From positions 1,938,681-2,002,680 of the forward strand of contig NZ_BSTD01000001.1 in assembly GCF_030269325.1 (NCBI RefSeq): 64,000 bases of DNA. Direction: 5' to 3'. The notes under the pieces are model-generated. The model saw only the letters and a program-made list of their open reading frames with translations. It ran no database searches and was not told the DNA's origin. The number at the start of each line of letters is the position of its first letter. Within the stretch, counting starts at the first letter, position 1. The DNA comes from Amycolatopsis sp. NBRC 101858 (GTDB lineage: Bacteria; Actinomycetota; Actinomycetes; Mycobacteriales; Pseudonocardiaceae). Shown here piece after piece: positions 48,249-57,361 of this stretch. The position numbers and the translations under genes are program-made.

Positions 48249-50430
48249 AGTCCAGCGGGCGGGCGCCGAGGTGGTCGGAGATCAGCTTGCGGGCCAGCTC
48301 GTCCGGGTCCTTGTCCGGCGGGGGCGGAGGAGGCGGCGGGGCCGGGCTGGCGTCCTCGTTGTAGAGGTCCTCGTCGTCCTCGTCGGCGGGTTCCGGGGGC
48401 AGCGGGATGTCCGGCTCGGCCGTGGTCACCCGGGGCCGCGCGGGTGCGGCGGGCGCCGGCGCGGGCCGGGCGGGTGCTTCGGCGGGCGCGGCGGCCGGGG
48501 CCGCCGACTGCCGGGTGAACGACCGTTCCGGCGCGGGCGCGGCCTGCTGCGCACGCGCGGCGGGCGCGACCGGGGCGTTGCCGTGGATGCAGCGGACCCG
48601 CCACTCCCCGCCGACGACGTCCGCCAGCGCGCCGGCGATCTTCTGGGCGTTGTCCTGGTCGGACAGGCGGCGGGCCAGGGGTTCGGACTTGTGGGTGAGG
48701 GTGAGGGCGTTCCCCTCGACGGTCGCGACGGTGGCCTGCGTGAGCATCGCTTCGAGGCTCCGGCCGCCGGTGAACTTGCGCAGAGCGGTCATGAGCTGCG
48801 GCCAGACGTTCCGGATCGCGGCGGCATCCAGGCTCCCGGACGCGGCGGGCGCTTCGGCAGGGGCAGCCGCCGGCGCCGGGGAGGCCGCCGCCGGGGCGGG
48901 CGTGCCGCCACCCGGGGTGCGCGGGGTTCCCCAACCACCATCCGAAGACTGAGCTGCCGGGGCCGCCGGCGGGGCGCTGGTGGTCGAAGCTGCGGCCGCC
49001 GGAGCGGGCGTGCCGCCGCCGGGGGTTCGCGGCGTCCCCCAGCCGCTGTCCGCGGGCTTGGCCGCCGGCGCGGGTTCCGCCGCCCGAACGGGTTCGGGCG
49101 CAGGCGCGGGTCGTGGGGCGGGCTCGGCTTTCGCCGCTTCGGGCTCCGGAGCCGCGACCGGCGCCGGGCCGGCCGAGGCCGGCCGCTGCGAGGGTCGGGA
49201 AAACTCCCGCTCCGGCGCCGCCCGCACCGGGGGCTCCACGCCACCCTCGGCCGGCGCGCCACCGCCTCCCGACAGTGTCGCGCGGCGTTCGAGCCGCTCG
49301 AGGCGGGCCAGCAGCGCGTTCTCCGCCTCCGTCACCGACGGCAGCAGCATCCGCGCGCACAACAGCTCCAGCACCAGCCGGGGCGACGTCGCCCCGCGCA
49401 TCTCCAGGAGTCCATTGTGGACGATGTCCGCGTACCGCGAAAGCGTCGCCAGGCCGATCCGCTCCGCCTGCGCGACCATCCGCGACAGCTCTTCCTCCGG
49501 CGCGGACACCAGCCCGCCCGCGGAGTCCGGCACCGCGCGCAGCAGCACCAGGTCACGCAGCCGGTCGAGCAGGTCGGTCGCGAACCGGCGCGGGTCGTGC
49601 CCGGCCTCCGTGACCTTCTCGACCGTGCCGAACACCGTCGCGGCGTCCTCGGTCGAGAGCGCGTCCACCATGTCGTCGATCAGCGCGACGTCCGTGACGC
49701 CCAGCAGCGCCACCGCGCGCGAATACGAAACGCCGTCCGGGCCCGCGCCGGCGAGCAGCTGGTCGAGCACCGACTGCGTGTCCCGCGCGGAACCACCGCC
49801 GGCCCGGATGACCAGCGGGTACACCGCCGGCTCGACCTCGACGCCCTCGGCCGCGACGTTGCCCTCCAGGAGCGTGCGCATCGCGCCCGGCGGGATCAGC
49901 CGGAACGGGTAGTGGTGCGTCCGCGAGCGGATGGTGGTCAGCACCTTGTCCGGCTCGGTCGTCGCGAAGATGAAGATGACGTGCTCGGGCGGCTCTTCCA
50001 CGATCTTCAGCAGGGCGTTGAAGCCCTGCGTGGTGACCATGTGCGCCTCGTCGATGATGAACACGCGGTAGCGCGACTCGGCCGGCGCGTAGAACGCCTT
50101 GTCGCGCAGCTCGCGGGCGTCGTCGACGCCACCGTGGCTGGCGGCGTCGAGCTCCGTGACGTCGACACTGCCCGACCCCTCGGGCGCGAGCGCCTTGCAC
50201 GAGTTGCACTCGCCGCACGGGTCCGGCGTCGGCCCCTTGGCGCAGTTCAGCGAGCGCGCCATGATGCGCGCGCTCGACGTCTTGCCGCAGCCGCGGGGGC
50301 CGGAGAAGAGGTAGGCGTGGTTGATCCGCCCGGCGGACAACGCCGTGCGGAGGGGTTCGGTCACATGCTCCTGCCCGACGACCTCGGCGAAGGTTGCCGG
50401 ACGGTACTTGCGGTACAGCGCGAGAGCCAC
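48247..50430 (-). CDS. dnaX: DNA polymerase III subunit gamma/tau
   Basis: A 727-residue clamp-loader ATPase. Walker A GPRGCGKT (44-51), four-cysteine zinc finger (C63 to C79), IIDEAHM and FIFATTEPDK sensor 1 are intact. After the ATPase and collar, a Pro/Ala-rich linker contains GWGTPRTPGGGTPAP twice, then a conserved tau domain (SLDAAAIRNVWPQLMTALRK..) and a charged C-terminus. The stop codon lies within the repeat array. Confidence 0.97.
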   Translation of the reverse strand: MALALYRKYRPATFAEVVGQEHVTEPLRTALSAGRINHAYLFSGPRGCGKTSSARIMARSLNCAKGPTPDPCGECNSCKALAPEGSGSVDVTELDAASHGGVDDARELRDKAFYAPAESRYRVFIIDEAHMVTTQGFNALLKIVEEPPEHVIFIFATTEPDKVLTTIRSRTHHYPFRLIPPGAMRTLLEGNVAAEGVEVEPAVYPLVIRAGGGSARDTQSVLDQLLAGAGPDGVSYSRAVALLGVTDVALIDDMVDALSTEDAATVFGTVEKVTEAGHDPRRFATDLLDRLRDLVLLRAVPDSAGGLVSAPEEELSRMVAQAERIGLATLSRYADIVHNGLLEMRGATSPRLVLELLCARMLLPSVTEAENALLARLERLERRATLSGGGGAPAEGGVEPPVRAAPEREFSRPSQRPASAGPAPVAAPEPEAAKAEPAPRPAPAPEPVRAAEPAPAAKPADSGWGTPRTPGGGTPAPAAAASTTSAPPAAPAAQSSDGGWGTPRTPGGGTPAPAAASPAPAAAPAEAPAASGSLDAAAIRNVWPQLMTALRKFTGGRSLEAMLTQATVATVEGNALTLTHKSEPLARRLSDQDNAQKIAGALADVVGGEWRVRCIHGNAPVAPAARAQQAAPAPERSFTRQSAAPAAAPAEAPARPAPAPAAPARPRVTTAEPDIPLPPEPADEDDEDLYNEDASPAPPPPPPPPDKDPDELARKLISDHLGARPLD

Positions 50431-50527
50431 GCCCCTGAATCTACCGTGACGCGAAGCGTCTCCGTTGAGGGCGGTGGTGGGGGCATGGATGGAGTACCGG
50501 GGACGTCCGACAACCTTCGCCGTGCGG

Positions 50528-52081
50528 TCAGGGCAGCTGCGCGAGGAGCGCGTTCACCTTGGCGACGTGCGCAGCGGTGAAGGCGTCACGCGCCCGCGCC
50601 TTGCCCAGTTCGCCGTCCAGGTACGGCTGCAGGCCCGACCGCGGGCCGTCGAGCACCGCCTGCGCGACGGCGTTGACCTCGGGGCCGTCGGACAGCGTCC
50701 GGGTCACGTAGATGTCCAGGTCGACCAGGTGCGCCTCGTGCTGACCGTGGGCGAGGAACTCCCGGATGTCCGCGACGCTGCCGTCGAGCGCCTGCTGCGC
50801 CCACGACTTCGTCGCCGGGCCACCGGCCGCCATGATCTGGGCGACCTGGACGCGGTCATCGGTGTCGCGGCCCGGGTAGTCGCCCGTGCGCAGCAGCGCG
50901 GCGACCCCGGCGTACGGCCCGGCGAGCGCGTCACGCGCCGCCTGCCGCAGGCCGGGACGGGCCGCGGGGTCGGCCGCGATCGCCGCGACGGCCGCGCGGT
51001 CGTCGGACTCCTGCGCCACGGCCAGACCGCTGCGCACGAACGTGACGACGTCGTCGTCCGAGCCGCTCAGCGCGGCGCGGGCGGCGTTCTTGACGGCGGC
51101 GCCGCCGGTGCGCAGCAGGTAGACCGACGCGCGACGGCCGTTCGGCACGGTCAGCGCCGGGTCGGCCGCGTCGGTGAGCAGCTTGTCGTTGTCCGCCTTG
51201 GCCTGCGCCGCGCGGGCCGCCTCGTCCCGGGCCTGCTGCTGCGCGGCGGCCTCGGCACCGGCGGCCACCTGGGCGTCCTGCCGTCCCTTGGCCTGCTGGG
51301 CGGCGAGCCGGTCGGTGTTCGCCTGACGCGCGTCCGACGCGATCTTGCGGGCCCGCTCCTCGGCGAGCCGCACGATCAGGGGGTGGTTGGCGGCGGCGCC
51401 CGCCTTGGCACCGTCGAGCTGCCCTTGGACCGCGGCGAGCTCGGTGTCCCCGTTCGCGGCGACCTGGCGCCAGAGGGAAAGGAAGTACCGGACGTCGGCC
51501 GGGGTGCCGTCGAGCGCGGTCTGCGCGGCGGCCTGGACCTCCGGACCGCCGGCGGCCAGCGCCTGGTCGGTGGTGATCCGGTCGTCGGTGTCGCGCGCTT
51601 GCTGCAGGCCGGTTTCGAGGAACGCCCGGACGTCGGCGGGCGTGCCGTCGAGTGCCTTCTGGGCCCGGGCGTTCACGGTCGGGCCACCGGTGCTCATGGC
51701 CTGCCCGACGGCGATCCGGTCGTCGGCGACCCGGGCCTGGGCCAGGCCGGTGGCCAGGAACGCGCGGACGTCCGCGATGGTGCCGTCGAGCGCCTGCTGG
51801 GCGGCGCGCTTGGTGACCGGGCCGCCGGTCGTCAGGGTCTGGGTGACCAGGACCCGGTCGTCGTCGTCGTCCCGGGCCTGCTGGCGGCCGGTCGCCAGGA
51901 ATGCCTGCAGGTCGGCCGGTGTGCCGAGCAAGGCCGCTTCGGCGGCTCTGGCGACGCCGGGCCCGCCGGTCTCCAGGTACCCCACGGCCTGGGCCCGGTC
52001 GGGCAGGACGTCCGCTGTCGCGGGCGTCGCGAAGACCCCGGCGGCGAGTGCCGCGGCGACGATTACTGCGTTTGCACGCAA
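50528..52081 (-). CDS. secreted ALF-repeat protein with central coiled coil
   Basis: A 517-residue protein starting at TTG 52081, with GAGGGGG at good spacing and a signal peptide (cleavage about ATA-D, residue 22). The mature part has about five ALF repeats (core ALDGTPADVRAFLETGL, about 34 residues each), a coiled coil (about 225-300, rich in Ala/Gln/Arg/Glu), then four more repeats. ALF-repeat proteins are abundant secreted proteins of filamentous actinomycetes, some attached to bacteriocin-like or polymorphic-toxin systems; no toxin domain is seen here. Confidence 0.85.
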   Translation of the reverse strand: MRANAVIVAAALAAGVFATPATADVLPDRAQAVGYLETGGPGVARAAEAALLGTPADLQAFLATGRQQARDDDDDRVLVTQTLTTGGPVTKRAAQQALDGTIADVRAFLATGLAQARVADDRIAVGQAMSTGGPTVNARAQKALDGTPADVRAFLETGLQQARDTDDRITTDQALAAGGPEVQAAAQTALDGTPADVRYFLSLWRQVAANGDTELAAVQGQLDGAKAGAAANHPLIVRLAEERARKIASDARQANTDRLAAQQAKGRQDAQVAAGAEAAAQQQARDEAARAAQAKADNDKLLTDAADPALTVPNGRRASVYLLRTGGAAVKNAARAALSGSDDDVVTFVRSGLAVAQESDDRAAVAAIAADPAARPGLRQAARDALAGPYAGVAALLRTGDYPGRDTDDRVQVAQIMAAGGPATKSWAQQALDGSVADIREFLAHGQHEAHLVDLDIYVTRTLSDGPEVNAVAQAVLDGPRSGLQPYLDGELGKARARDAFTAAHVAKVNALLAQLP

Positions 52082-52130
52082 GGAAACCCCCTCGATCGAT
52101 GATCGTTCCGTTCCCTTATCGCCGGGCCGG

Positions 52131-52145
52131 TCGGAATGTTTCCGA
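52131..52145. promoter_or_regulatory. palindrome in divergent promoter
   Basis: TCGGAA-TGT-TTCCGA is a perfect 6+3+6 palindrome between the ALF-repeat gene (start 52081) and the spermidine-synthase-like gene; operator candidate. Confidence 0.35.
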
Positions 52146-52159
52146 TAACCTCGGATTTC

Positions 52160-53011
52160 GTGAGCCGCACGCGAAAGCCCGGTCCGGTGCCCGGGCGCTA
52201 CCCGGTCAGGTTCGGGACGGCGGAGCTGCTGCGCGACGCCGACCGCGGCAACGCCTGGCTGGTGTCGGTGGACGGCGTCGCCCAGTCGCACGTCGACCTC
52301 GACGACCCGGCCGCCCTGGAGTTCGACTACGTCCGCCGGTTCGGCGACGTCGTGGACGAGCTGCCGCCGGGCCCGCTGGACGCGCTGCACATCGGCGGGG
52401 CGGCGTGCACGCTGCCGCGCTACGTCGCGGCGAAGCGCCCGGGGTCGCGGCAGCTGGTGTTCGACGCCGACGGCGAGCTGGTCGAGCTGGTCCGCGCCCA
52501 GCTGGGGCTGCGGGTGCCGGGCCTGCGCGTCCGCGTGACGGACGGCCGCGCCGGGCTGGCGACGAGACGCGACGACACGGCGGACCTGGTGGTGGTCGAC
52601 GCGTTCGAGCGGGCGACCCTGGCCGGCGGCCTGGCCACGCTGGAGGCGACGCGGGCGATCGCGGCGATCCTCCGCCCGGCGGGGACGTACCTGGCCAACA
52701 TCACGGACGGCGCGGGCCTCCCGTTCGCCCGCCGCTTCCTGGCGACGCTGCGGTCGGTGTTCCCGGAGGTCCTGCTGCTGGCGGACCCGGCGGTGCTGAA
52801 GGGCCGCCGTTTCGGCAACCTGGTGTTCGCGGCCTCGGCGGCCGAGCTCCCGACGGCGAAACTGGCGCAGCGAACGGCCTCGGCGGCGTTCCCGGCGAGG
52901 TGCGTACACGACGCAGAGCTGCGAAAGCTGGCAGGCCGAGCGACCCCGATCACGGACGAGGACCACCCGCCGTCGCCACAGCCGCCGGAAGACGTGCTGG
53001 GCCTGTTCTGA
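52160..53011 (+). CDS. spermidine-synthase-like methyltransferase-fold protein
   Basis: A 283-residue Rossmann protein of the SpeE-like group (ALHIGGAACTLPRYVAAKRPGSRQLVFDADGELVELVRAQLGL...; VVVDAFERATLAGGLATLEATRAIAAILRPAGTYLANITDG). The usual putrescine-site aspartates are only partly evident, so true spermidine synthesis is doubtful. The GTG at 52160 is preferred over ATG 52136 because relatives begin VSRxxxPVPGRYPVRFGTAELL. No ribosome site; possibly leaderless. Confidence 0.82.
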   Translation: MSRTRKPGPVPGRYPVRFGTAELLRDADRGNAWLVSVDGVAQSHVDLDDPAALEFDYVRRFGDVVDELPPGPLDALHIGGAACTLPRYVAAKRPGSRQLVFDADGELVELVRAQLGLRVPGLRVRVTDGRAGLATRRDDTADLVVVDAFERATLAGGLATLEATRAIAAILRPAGTYLANITDGAGLPFARRFLATLRSVFPEVLLLADPAVLKGRRFGNLVFAASAAELPTAKLAQRTASAAFPARCVHDAELRKLAGRATPITDEDHPPSPQPPEDVLGLF

Positions 53012-53059
53012 GAAAGTCGCGGCAGACCACCCGACCGGCGCCAGAGGCACCGTGGGGGT

Positions 53060-53120
53060 CCGGGGGCTCGGCCCCCGGGCAAAAGGACGAAGTGAAGGCC
53101 CGGCGAAGGGGCGAAGCCCC
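53060..53120 (+). terminator. GC hairpins after spermidine-synthase-like gene
   Basis: CCGGGGGC-TCG-GCCCCCGG (53060-53078) is an 8-bp stem with a 3-nt loop; a second stem GGGGC-GAA-GCCCC lies at 53108-53120. Confidence 0.6.
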
Positions 53121-53143
53121 GAGAGCCGGAGCCGAAAAGAAGG

Positions 53144-53229
53144 GGACCCCGCGCACCCGTCAGAGCCTGCTTATCCTTGCTGCCTTCCGGCCCTGGGGAG
53201 GTTCACAGGGTGGACGCCGCGCGGGGTCC
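53144..53229 (-). ncRNA. ffs: 4.5S-type small signal recognition particle RNA
   Basis: The minus strand reads GTGAACC..CCAGGGCCGGAAGGCAGCAAGGATAAGCAGG (in outline), the SRP RNA apical domain with its GGAA tetraloop and the asymmetric and symmetric loops bound by Ffh. The ends GGACCCCGCGC (53229-53219) and GCGCGGGGTCC (53154-53144) pair perfectly over 11 bp. CTTCTTTTCGG follows as a T-rich terminator tail, and TACACT (53242-53237) is a well-placed -10. Exact 5' and 3' ends may extend a few bases. Confidence 0.93.
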
Positions 53230-53275
53230 GTGGATCAGTGTAGCCGCCGAGAAGTCTCGGTGGGCCAGCGGGCCT

Positions 53276-53875
53276 TCAAGCCCCCGCGCCCGCCTGGGCT
53301 CGGGCCTTCTTGAACGTGTTGTGCAACACCGCCAGCAGGGCGTCCCGGACCGAAAGCTTCTGCCGCGCGTCGAACGTGATCAACGGGACGTCCTCGCTCA
53401 CCGCCAGCGCCCAGCGGATGTCCTCCAGGTTGTGCCCGAGTGTCCCGTCGAACATGTTCACCGCCACCACGAACGGCAGGCCCGCGTTCTCGAAGTAGTC
53501 GACCGCCGGGTAGCAGTCGTCCATGCGGCGGGTGTCCACGATCACCAGCGCGCCCAGGGCGCCGTGGACCAGGTCCTGCCACATGAAGCCGAAGCGGTCC
53601 TGGCCGGGCGTGCCGAACAGGTACAGCTTCACCTCGTCGTCGATCGTGATGCAGCCGAAGTCCAGGGCCACCGTCGTCGTGGTCTTGGCCGGGACGTGGC
53701 CCGTGCGGTCCACGTTGGCCGCCACCGACGTGATCGCCGCCTCGGTGGTCAGCGGCTTGATCTCCGAGATGGACGACACCGCCGTCGTCTTGCCCACGCC
53801 GAAGCCGCCCGCGATGACGATCTTGACCGGGGCCGGCGGGCGGGCCGCCGGTTCAGTGAATGGCTTCGAGTCCAC
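53276..53875 (-). CDS. cvnD: conservon small GTPase (CvnD)
   Basis: A 199-residue Ras-like/MglA-type GTPase: P-loop GGFGVGKTT (about 23-31), G3-like FGTPGQDRFGF, and the NMFD guanine motif (VAVNMFD). GTG start 53875 overlaps the DUF742 gene by 23 nt. In conservons it works with a membrane histidine kinase, a roadblock protein and a DUF742 protein as a receptor-like signalling complex. Confidence 0.93.
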   Translation of the reverse strand: MDSKPFTEPAARPPAPVKIVIAGGFGVGKTTAVSSISEIKPLTTEAAITSVAANVDRTGHVPAKTTTTVALDFGCITIDDEVKLYLFGTPGQDRFGFMWQDLVHGALGALVIVDTRRMDDCYPAVDYFENAGLPFVVAVNMFDGTLGHNLEDIRWALAVSEDVPLITFDARQKLSVRDALLAVLHNTFKKARAQAGAGA

Positions 53876-54200
53876 GAATGACCCTTTCGATCATGCCGAG
53901 GTCGTGCGAGTTGTGGTTCGCCGGCCGCCGGACGACGACGTAGCCCTGCTCGGCGAGGTCGGCCACCAGCACCCGGGCGACGCCGATGTGCAGGCCGAGC
54001 AGGGCGGCCACCTCGGCGACCGACACCGTGCTCCGGCAGAGCGAGACGATCTCCTGCCGTTCGAACGTGAGCTTCGGGTGCGACGCCGCCCCGAGCCGGG
54101 ACGTCATCACCTGCGCCTCGATCTCGAGGCTCTGGTCGACCGGCTGGGCCCGCCCCGAGGTCATCAGGTACGGCCGCAGGAGCGAAGGTTCTTCGGTCAT
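53853..54200 (-). CDS. cvnC: DUF742 protein (CvnC)
   Basis: A 115-residue winged-helix-like protein: LLRPYLMTSGRAQP, then FERQEIVSLCRSTVSVAEVAALLGLHIGVARVLVADLAEQGYVVV. The ATG at 54200 overlaps the roadblock TGA (TGATG); a GTG at 54203 is possible. Confidence 0.93.
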   Translation of the reverse strand: MTEEPSLLRPYLMTSGRAQPVDQSLEIEAQVMTSRLGAASHPKLTFERQEIVSLCRSTVSVAEVAALLGLHIGVARVLVADLAEQGYVVVRRPANHNSHDLGMIERVIRGLEAIH

Positions 54201-54634
54201 CACGAACCTACGGTGTTCTTGAGCTCCTCGATCAGGCCCGGCGTCAGGACTTCGGTGGCGCGGTTGGCGAACATGGCCATCTCGTAGGCGATCGTGCCCA
54301 GGCTGGCCTGCTTGTTGGCCAGGACGCCCAGCGAGCAGCCGATGCTGATGGTGCAGACCAGCAGGTACCCGTGCTGCAGCTCGATGATCACCTTGTCGGG
54401 CGAGCCGAGCGGGTGGCTTTCGGAGACGCCGTGGGCGAGGCCGAGCATGGCGGACGAGATCGCGGCCAGGCGGTCGGCGTTGGAGCGCTCGAGCTCCGAG
54501 GACACCGCGATCAGCAAGCCGTCGGCCGAGACCGCGATGGCGGCGATCGCGCCCGCGGTGTGTTGCGCGAAGCGGCTCACCAGCCAGTTGAAGTTCTGGG
54601 CTTCGACGCTGACGCCGGCTGCGGGGATGCTCAT
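54200..54634 (-). CDS. cvnB: roadblock/LC7 domain protein (CvnB)
   Basis: A 144-residue roadblock/LC7 protein (NFNWLVSRFAQHTAGAIAAIAVSADGLLIAVS..., VIIELQHGYLLVCTISIGCSLGVLA), the presumed GTPase-activating or scaffolding partner of CvnD. ATG at 54634, AGCAGGAA upstream, overlapping the CvnA stop. Confidence 0.94.
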   Translation of the reverse strand: MSIPAAGVSVEAQNFNWLVSRFAQHTAGAIAAIAVSADGLLIAVSSELERSNADRLAAISSAMLGLAHGVSESHPLGSPDKVIIELQHGYLLVCTISIGCSLGVLANKQASLGTIAYEMAMFANRATEVLTPGLIEELKNTVGS

Positions 54635-57336
54635 TTCCTGCTCTCTTCTCCTCGTTCCATCACACGACCGGCGACCACGCCTCGCGGCGGGCTGTCTGCC
54701 GTCATCTCGTCCGCCTTGGCGAGGCCGGCGGCGAACGAGTCGAACGCCGCCCGCTCGGCCGCCGGGTCCCGCTTGCCGCGGTCCACGGCGGCCCGTGCGG
54801 CCGGCCTGCCCGCGGCGGCTTGCTGACGCAGGCCGGGGGCGAGCTGAGCCCCGGGGACCCGGCGGACCAGGCCGTCCCGGGACGGTGGGGCGGCGGGGAC
54901 ACCCGCCGGGGGCGACACGGGTTCCATGACGACGGTCCGCGGCGCGGACACCGGAGCTTCGGCGGCCATCGCCGAGTCCCCGGGCACGCGGACCGGCAAC
55001 GACGCGCCGTCGCCCGCGGAGCCCGCGGAGACCTCGGCGGCCCGCGCGAAGGCGTCCTGGAACCCGTCCATCGCGGCCTTGGTCGCTTCCGGGTCGTGCC
55101 GCGGCTCCGGCGACGCCGGCGCGGTCGTGCCCGGGCTCGGCAGCTGGGCACCGCGGACGCGCCGCTTGAGCCCGCCCCGGCTTTCGGGGGCCCGCTCGGC
55201 CGCGACGTCCGGCTCGGCGTCCGGCCACACCGGTTCCAGCTGGTTGAACCAGCGGAAGCCGTTGCGGGAGCCCAGGAGCGCCGGGATCGCCGGCGAGGGC
55301 AGCTGGGCGGGCCGCGATTCGTCCGAAGTGGACACCGCGGCGGCGACGGCGACCGCTTCCGCGGGACGCGCCTCGGGCACGGCCTGCGCCGGGATCACCG
55401 GCGCCGGCTTCACGCGCACTCCCGCGCGGTGGCTGAACAGCGCCGACGGGATCGTCAGCCGCGCAGTCACGCCACCGGTGGTCGGCGTCGCGAGCAGTTC
55501 GACGCCCAGGTCGTGGCGCCGCGCCAGGCGGCCGACCACGAACAGGCCGAGCACGCTGGTCGGCGCCAGCTCGAGCCGTTCGCGCTCGACGAGCCGCTGG
55601 TTCTCCTCGGCGAACTTCTGCGCGGTCATGCCGATGCCGTGGTCGACGATGTTCACCAGGCAGGAGCCGTCGGCGAGGAACATCGTGTCCACCTCGACCG
55701 TGGAGCCCGGCGGCGAGAACGACGTCGCGTTCTCCAGCAGCTCGGCGAACACGAGCACGAGGTCGGCACCCAGTGCCGAGGACAGCAGGATCTCCGCGAC
55801 GACACCGAGCTGGACGCGCTGGTAGTCCTCGATCTCGGCGAGCGCGGACCGCAGCGCCGTGGACAGCTCGATCGGGCCGGCGATGCGCGTCTCGTCGCGG
55901 GTGCCGGACACCACGAGCAGGTTGTCGGCGTTGCGGCGCAGGCGGGTGGAGAGGTGGTCGAGCCGGTAGAGGCTGGCCAGCAGCCGGGTGTCCTGCTCGT
56001 TGCGCTCGACCTCGTCGATCAGCGCGAGCTGGCGGCCGACGAGGTTCTGCGTGCGCTTGGCGACGTTCGCGAACATCAAGCTGGTGTTGCGCCGGGTGAG
56101 CGCCTGCCGTTCGACCAGCTCGGCCGCGGTGGTCTGGACCCGGTTGAACGCGGCGGCGAGCTTGCCCAGCTCGTCGCTCGAGACGACGTCGATGGTGGCC
56201 AGCCGCGGGACCTGCTCCTCGGCTTCCTCGGTGTCGGTCACGCGGACGAGCTCGGTGCCGGCGAGGTCGGCGACCGACGTCGCCGCGGTGGTCAGCTGCC
56301 GCAGCGGCCGGGCGATCGAGCGGGACACCGCGACGGCGAGGAAGGCGACCAGGAGGAACAGCAGGCCCGCGCCGACGCCGACCAGCCACGCCAGCCGCGT
56401 GCCGGCGTCGGCCCGGCCGGTCGCCGCGTCGGCGATCTCGCCGGTGACCTTTTCCTGGACCAGCTTCCGTTGTCCCGCTTGGCTTTCCGACGCGGTGAGC
56501 ACGTCGGTGACGTACCGGGACGTCGCGGCCGGGTCCCGCGGGTTGCCGATCTGGGCGGCGAGCTCGTCGATCCGGCGGCCCGCGTCGCTCTGCTCGACGT
56601 TGACGACCAGGGCGGACTGGTCGCGGTCGGTCTCGTCGTCGGCCTGCTGGACGAACCGGTCGGTGAAGATCGGCGCCTGCTGGGTCGCGTCGTCGAGGAT
56701 CGACCGGCCGGCTTCGGGCGACACCGCCGTCACGATCAACGCCATGCCGCGCAACGAGTTCTCCTCGTTCGCGCGCAGCAGCGCCTCGAGTGCGGTCAGC
56801 TCCCGCGTGCCCTCGGCGTCACTGGTGAGCTGCGGGACGAGCCGCAGTGAATCGATTACCGCGCCGATCACGGCGTGGTAGGTGCGGGCGACGCTGTCGA
56901 GCGCGACCCCGCGCCGCTCGGCGTTCTGCCGCACCTCGTTCAGCGAGCCGATCCGGGTCAGCGCCGCGGAAAGCTCGTCCGGCGCGTCGGCACCCAGCGA
57001 CGACCGGACGTTCTCGACCGCCGCGTTCACCGTCTTCTGCTGCTGCAGCATCTGGTCGGCCGGCATCGACGGCGTCGCGACGTACGCGCCGGTGAGCAGC
57101 CGCTCGCGCTGCAGCTGCCAGACCAGGCCGCCGAGCTGCTGGGTGTGCCGCGCCACCGTCGCCGACTGCGTCGCGGCCACGGCGCTGTTCGCCTGGGTCA
57201 GCACGAACGGCACCGACACCAGGACCACCGCGACCAGCGGGGGCAGGAGCAGCAGGTTCAGCTTGCCGCGAATACCGAGCCGGGCGAGGAATCCCCCGCC
57301 GCCGGCCCGGTCCGCGGTCGACCCGCCGTGCCTCAT
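54631..57336 (-). CDS. cvnA: conservon sensor histidine kinase-like protein (CvnA)
   Basis: A 901-residue membrane protein: helix near residues 30-48, extracytoplasmic nitrate/nitrite-sensing-type helical domain to about 315, helix at about 318-340, HAMP, and an HATPase_c domain (ELLENATSFSPPGSTVEV, NIVDHGIGM, SVLGLFVVGRLARRHDL). A long Pro/Ala-rich C-terminal tail (about 620-901) contains repeated RPGLxRRVPGAQLP-like phrases: GGLKRRVRGAQLPSPG and DGLVRRVPGAQLAPG. The canonical DHp histidine is not obvious, as in other CvnA proteins. ATG 57336 has GGGAAGG seven bases upstream. Confidence 0.92.
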   Translation of the reverse strand: MRHGGSTADRAGGGGFLARLGIRGKLNLLLLPPLVAVVLVSVPFVLTQANSAVAATQSATVARHTQQLGGLVWQLQRERLLTGAYVATPSMPADQMLQQQKTVNAAVENVRSSLGADAPDELSAALTRIGSLNEVRQNAERRGVALDSVARTYHAVIGAVIDSLRLVPQLTSDAEGTRELTALEALLRANEENSLRGMALIVTAVSPEAGRSILDDATQQAPIFTDRFVQQADDETDRDQSALVVNVEQSDAGRRIDELAAQIGNPRDPAATSRYVTDVLTASESQAGQRKLVQEKVTGEIADAATGRADAGTRLAWLVGVGAGLLFLLVAFLAVAVSRSIARPLRQLTTAATSVADLAGTELVRVTDTEEAEEQVPRLATIDVVSSDELGKLAAAFNRVQTTAAELVERQALTRRNTSLMFANVAKRTQNLVGRQLALIDEVERNEQDTRLLASLYRLDHLSTRLRRNADNLLVVSGTRDETRIAGPIELSTALRSALAEIEDYQRVQLGVVAEILLSSALGADLVLVFAELLENATSFSPPGSTVEVDTMFLADGSCLVNIVDHGIGMTAQKFAEENQRLVERERLELAPTSVLGLFVVGRLARRHDLGVELLATPTTGGVTARLTIPSALFSHRAGVRVKPAPVIPAQAVPEARPAEAVAVAAAVSTSDESRPAQLPSPAIPALLGSRNGFRWFNQLEPVWPDAEPDVAAERAPESRGGLKRRVRGAQLPSPGTTAPASPEPRHDPEATKAAMDGFQDAFARAAEVSAGSAGDGASLPVRVPGDSAMAAEAPVSAPRTVVMEPVSPPAGVPAAPPSRDGLVRRVPGAQLAPGLRQQAAAGRPAARAAVDRGKRDPAAERAAFDSFAAGLAKADEMTADSPPRGVVAGRVMERGEESRK

Positions 57337-57361
57337 GCCCACACCTTCCCGTCTTCCGTTC

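Noticed and set aside
53144..53229. Plus-strand reading of the SRP RNA segment as a coding region
   Set aside because: The conserved GGAA tetraloop and terminal helix only make sense on the minus strand, and the frames have no support.
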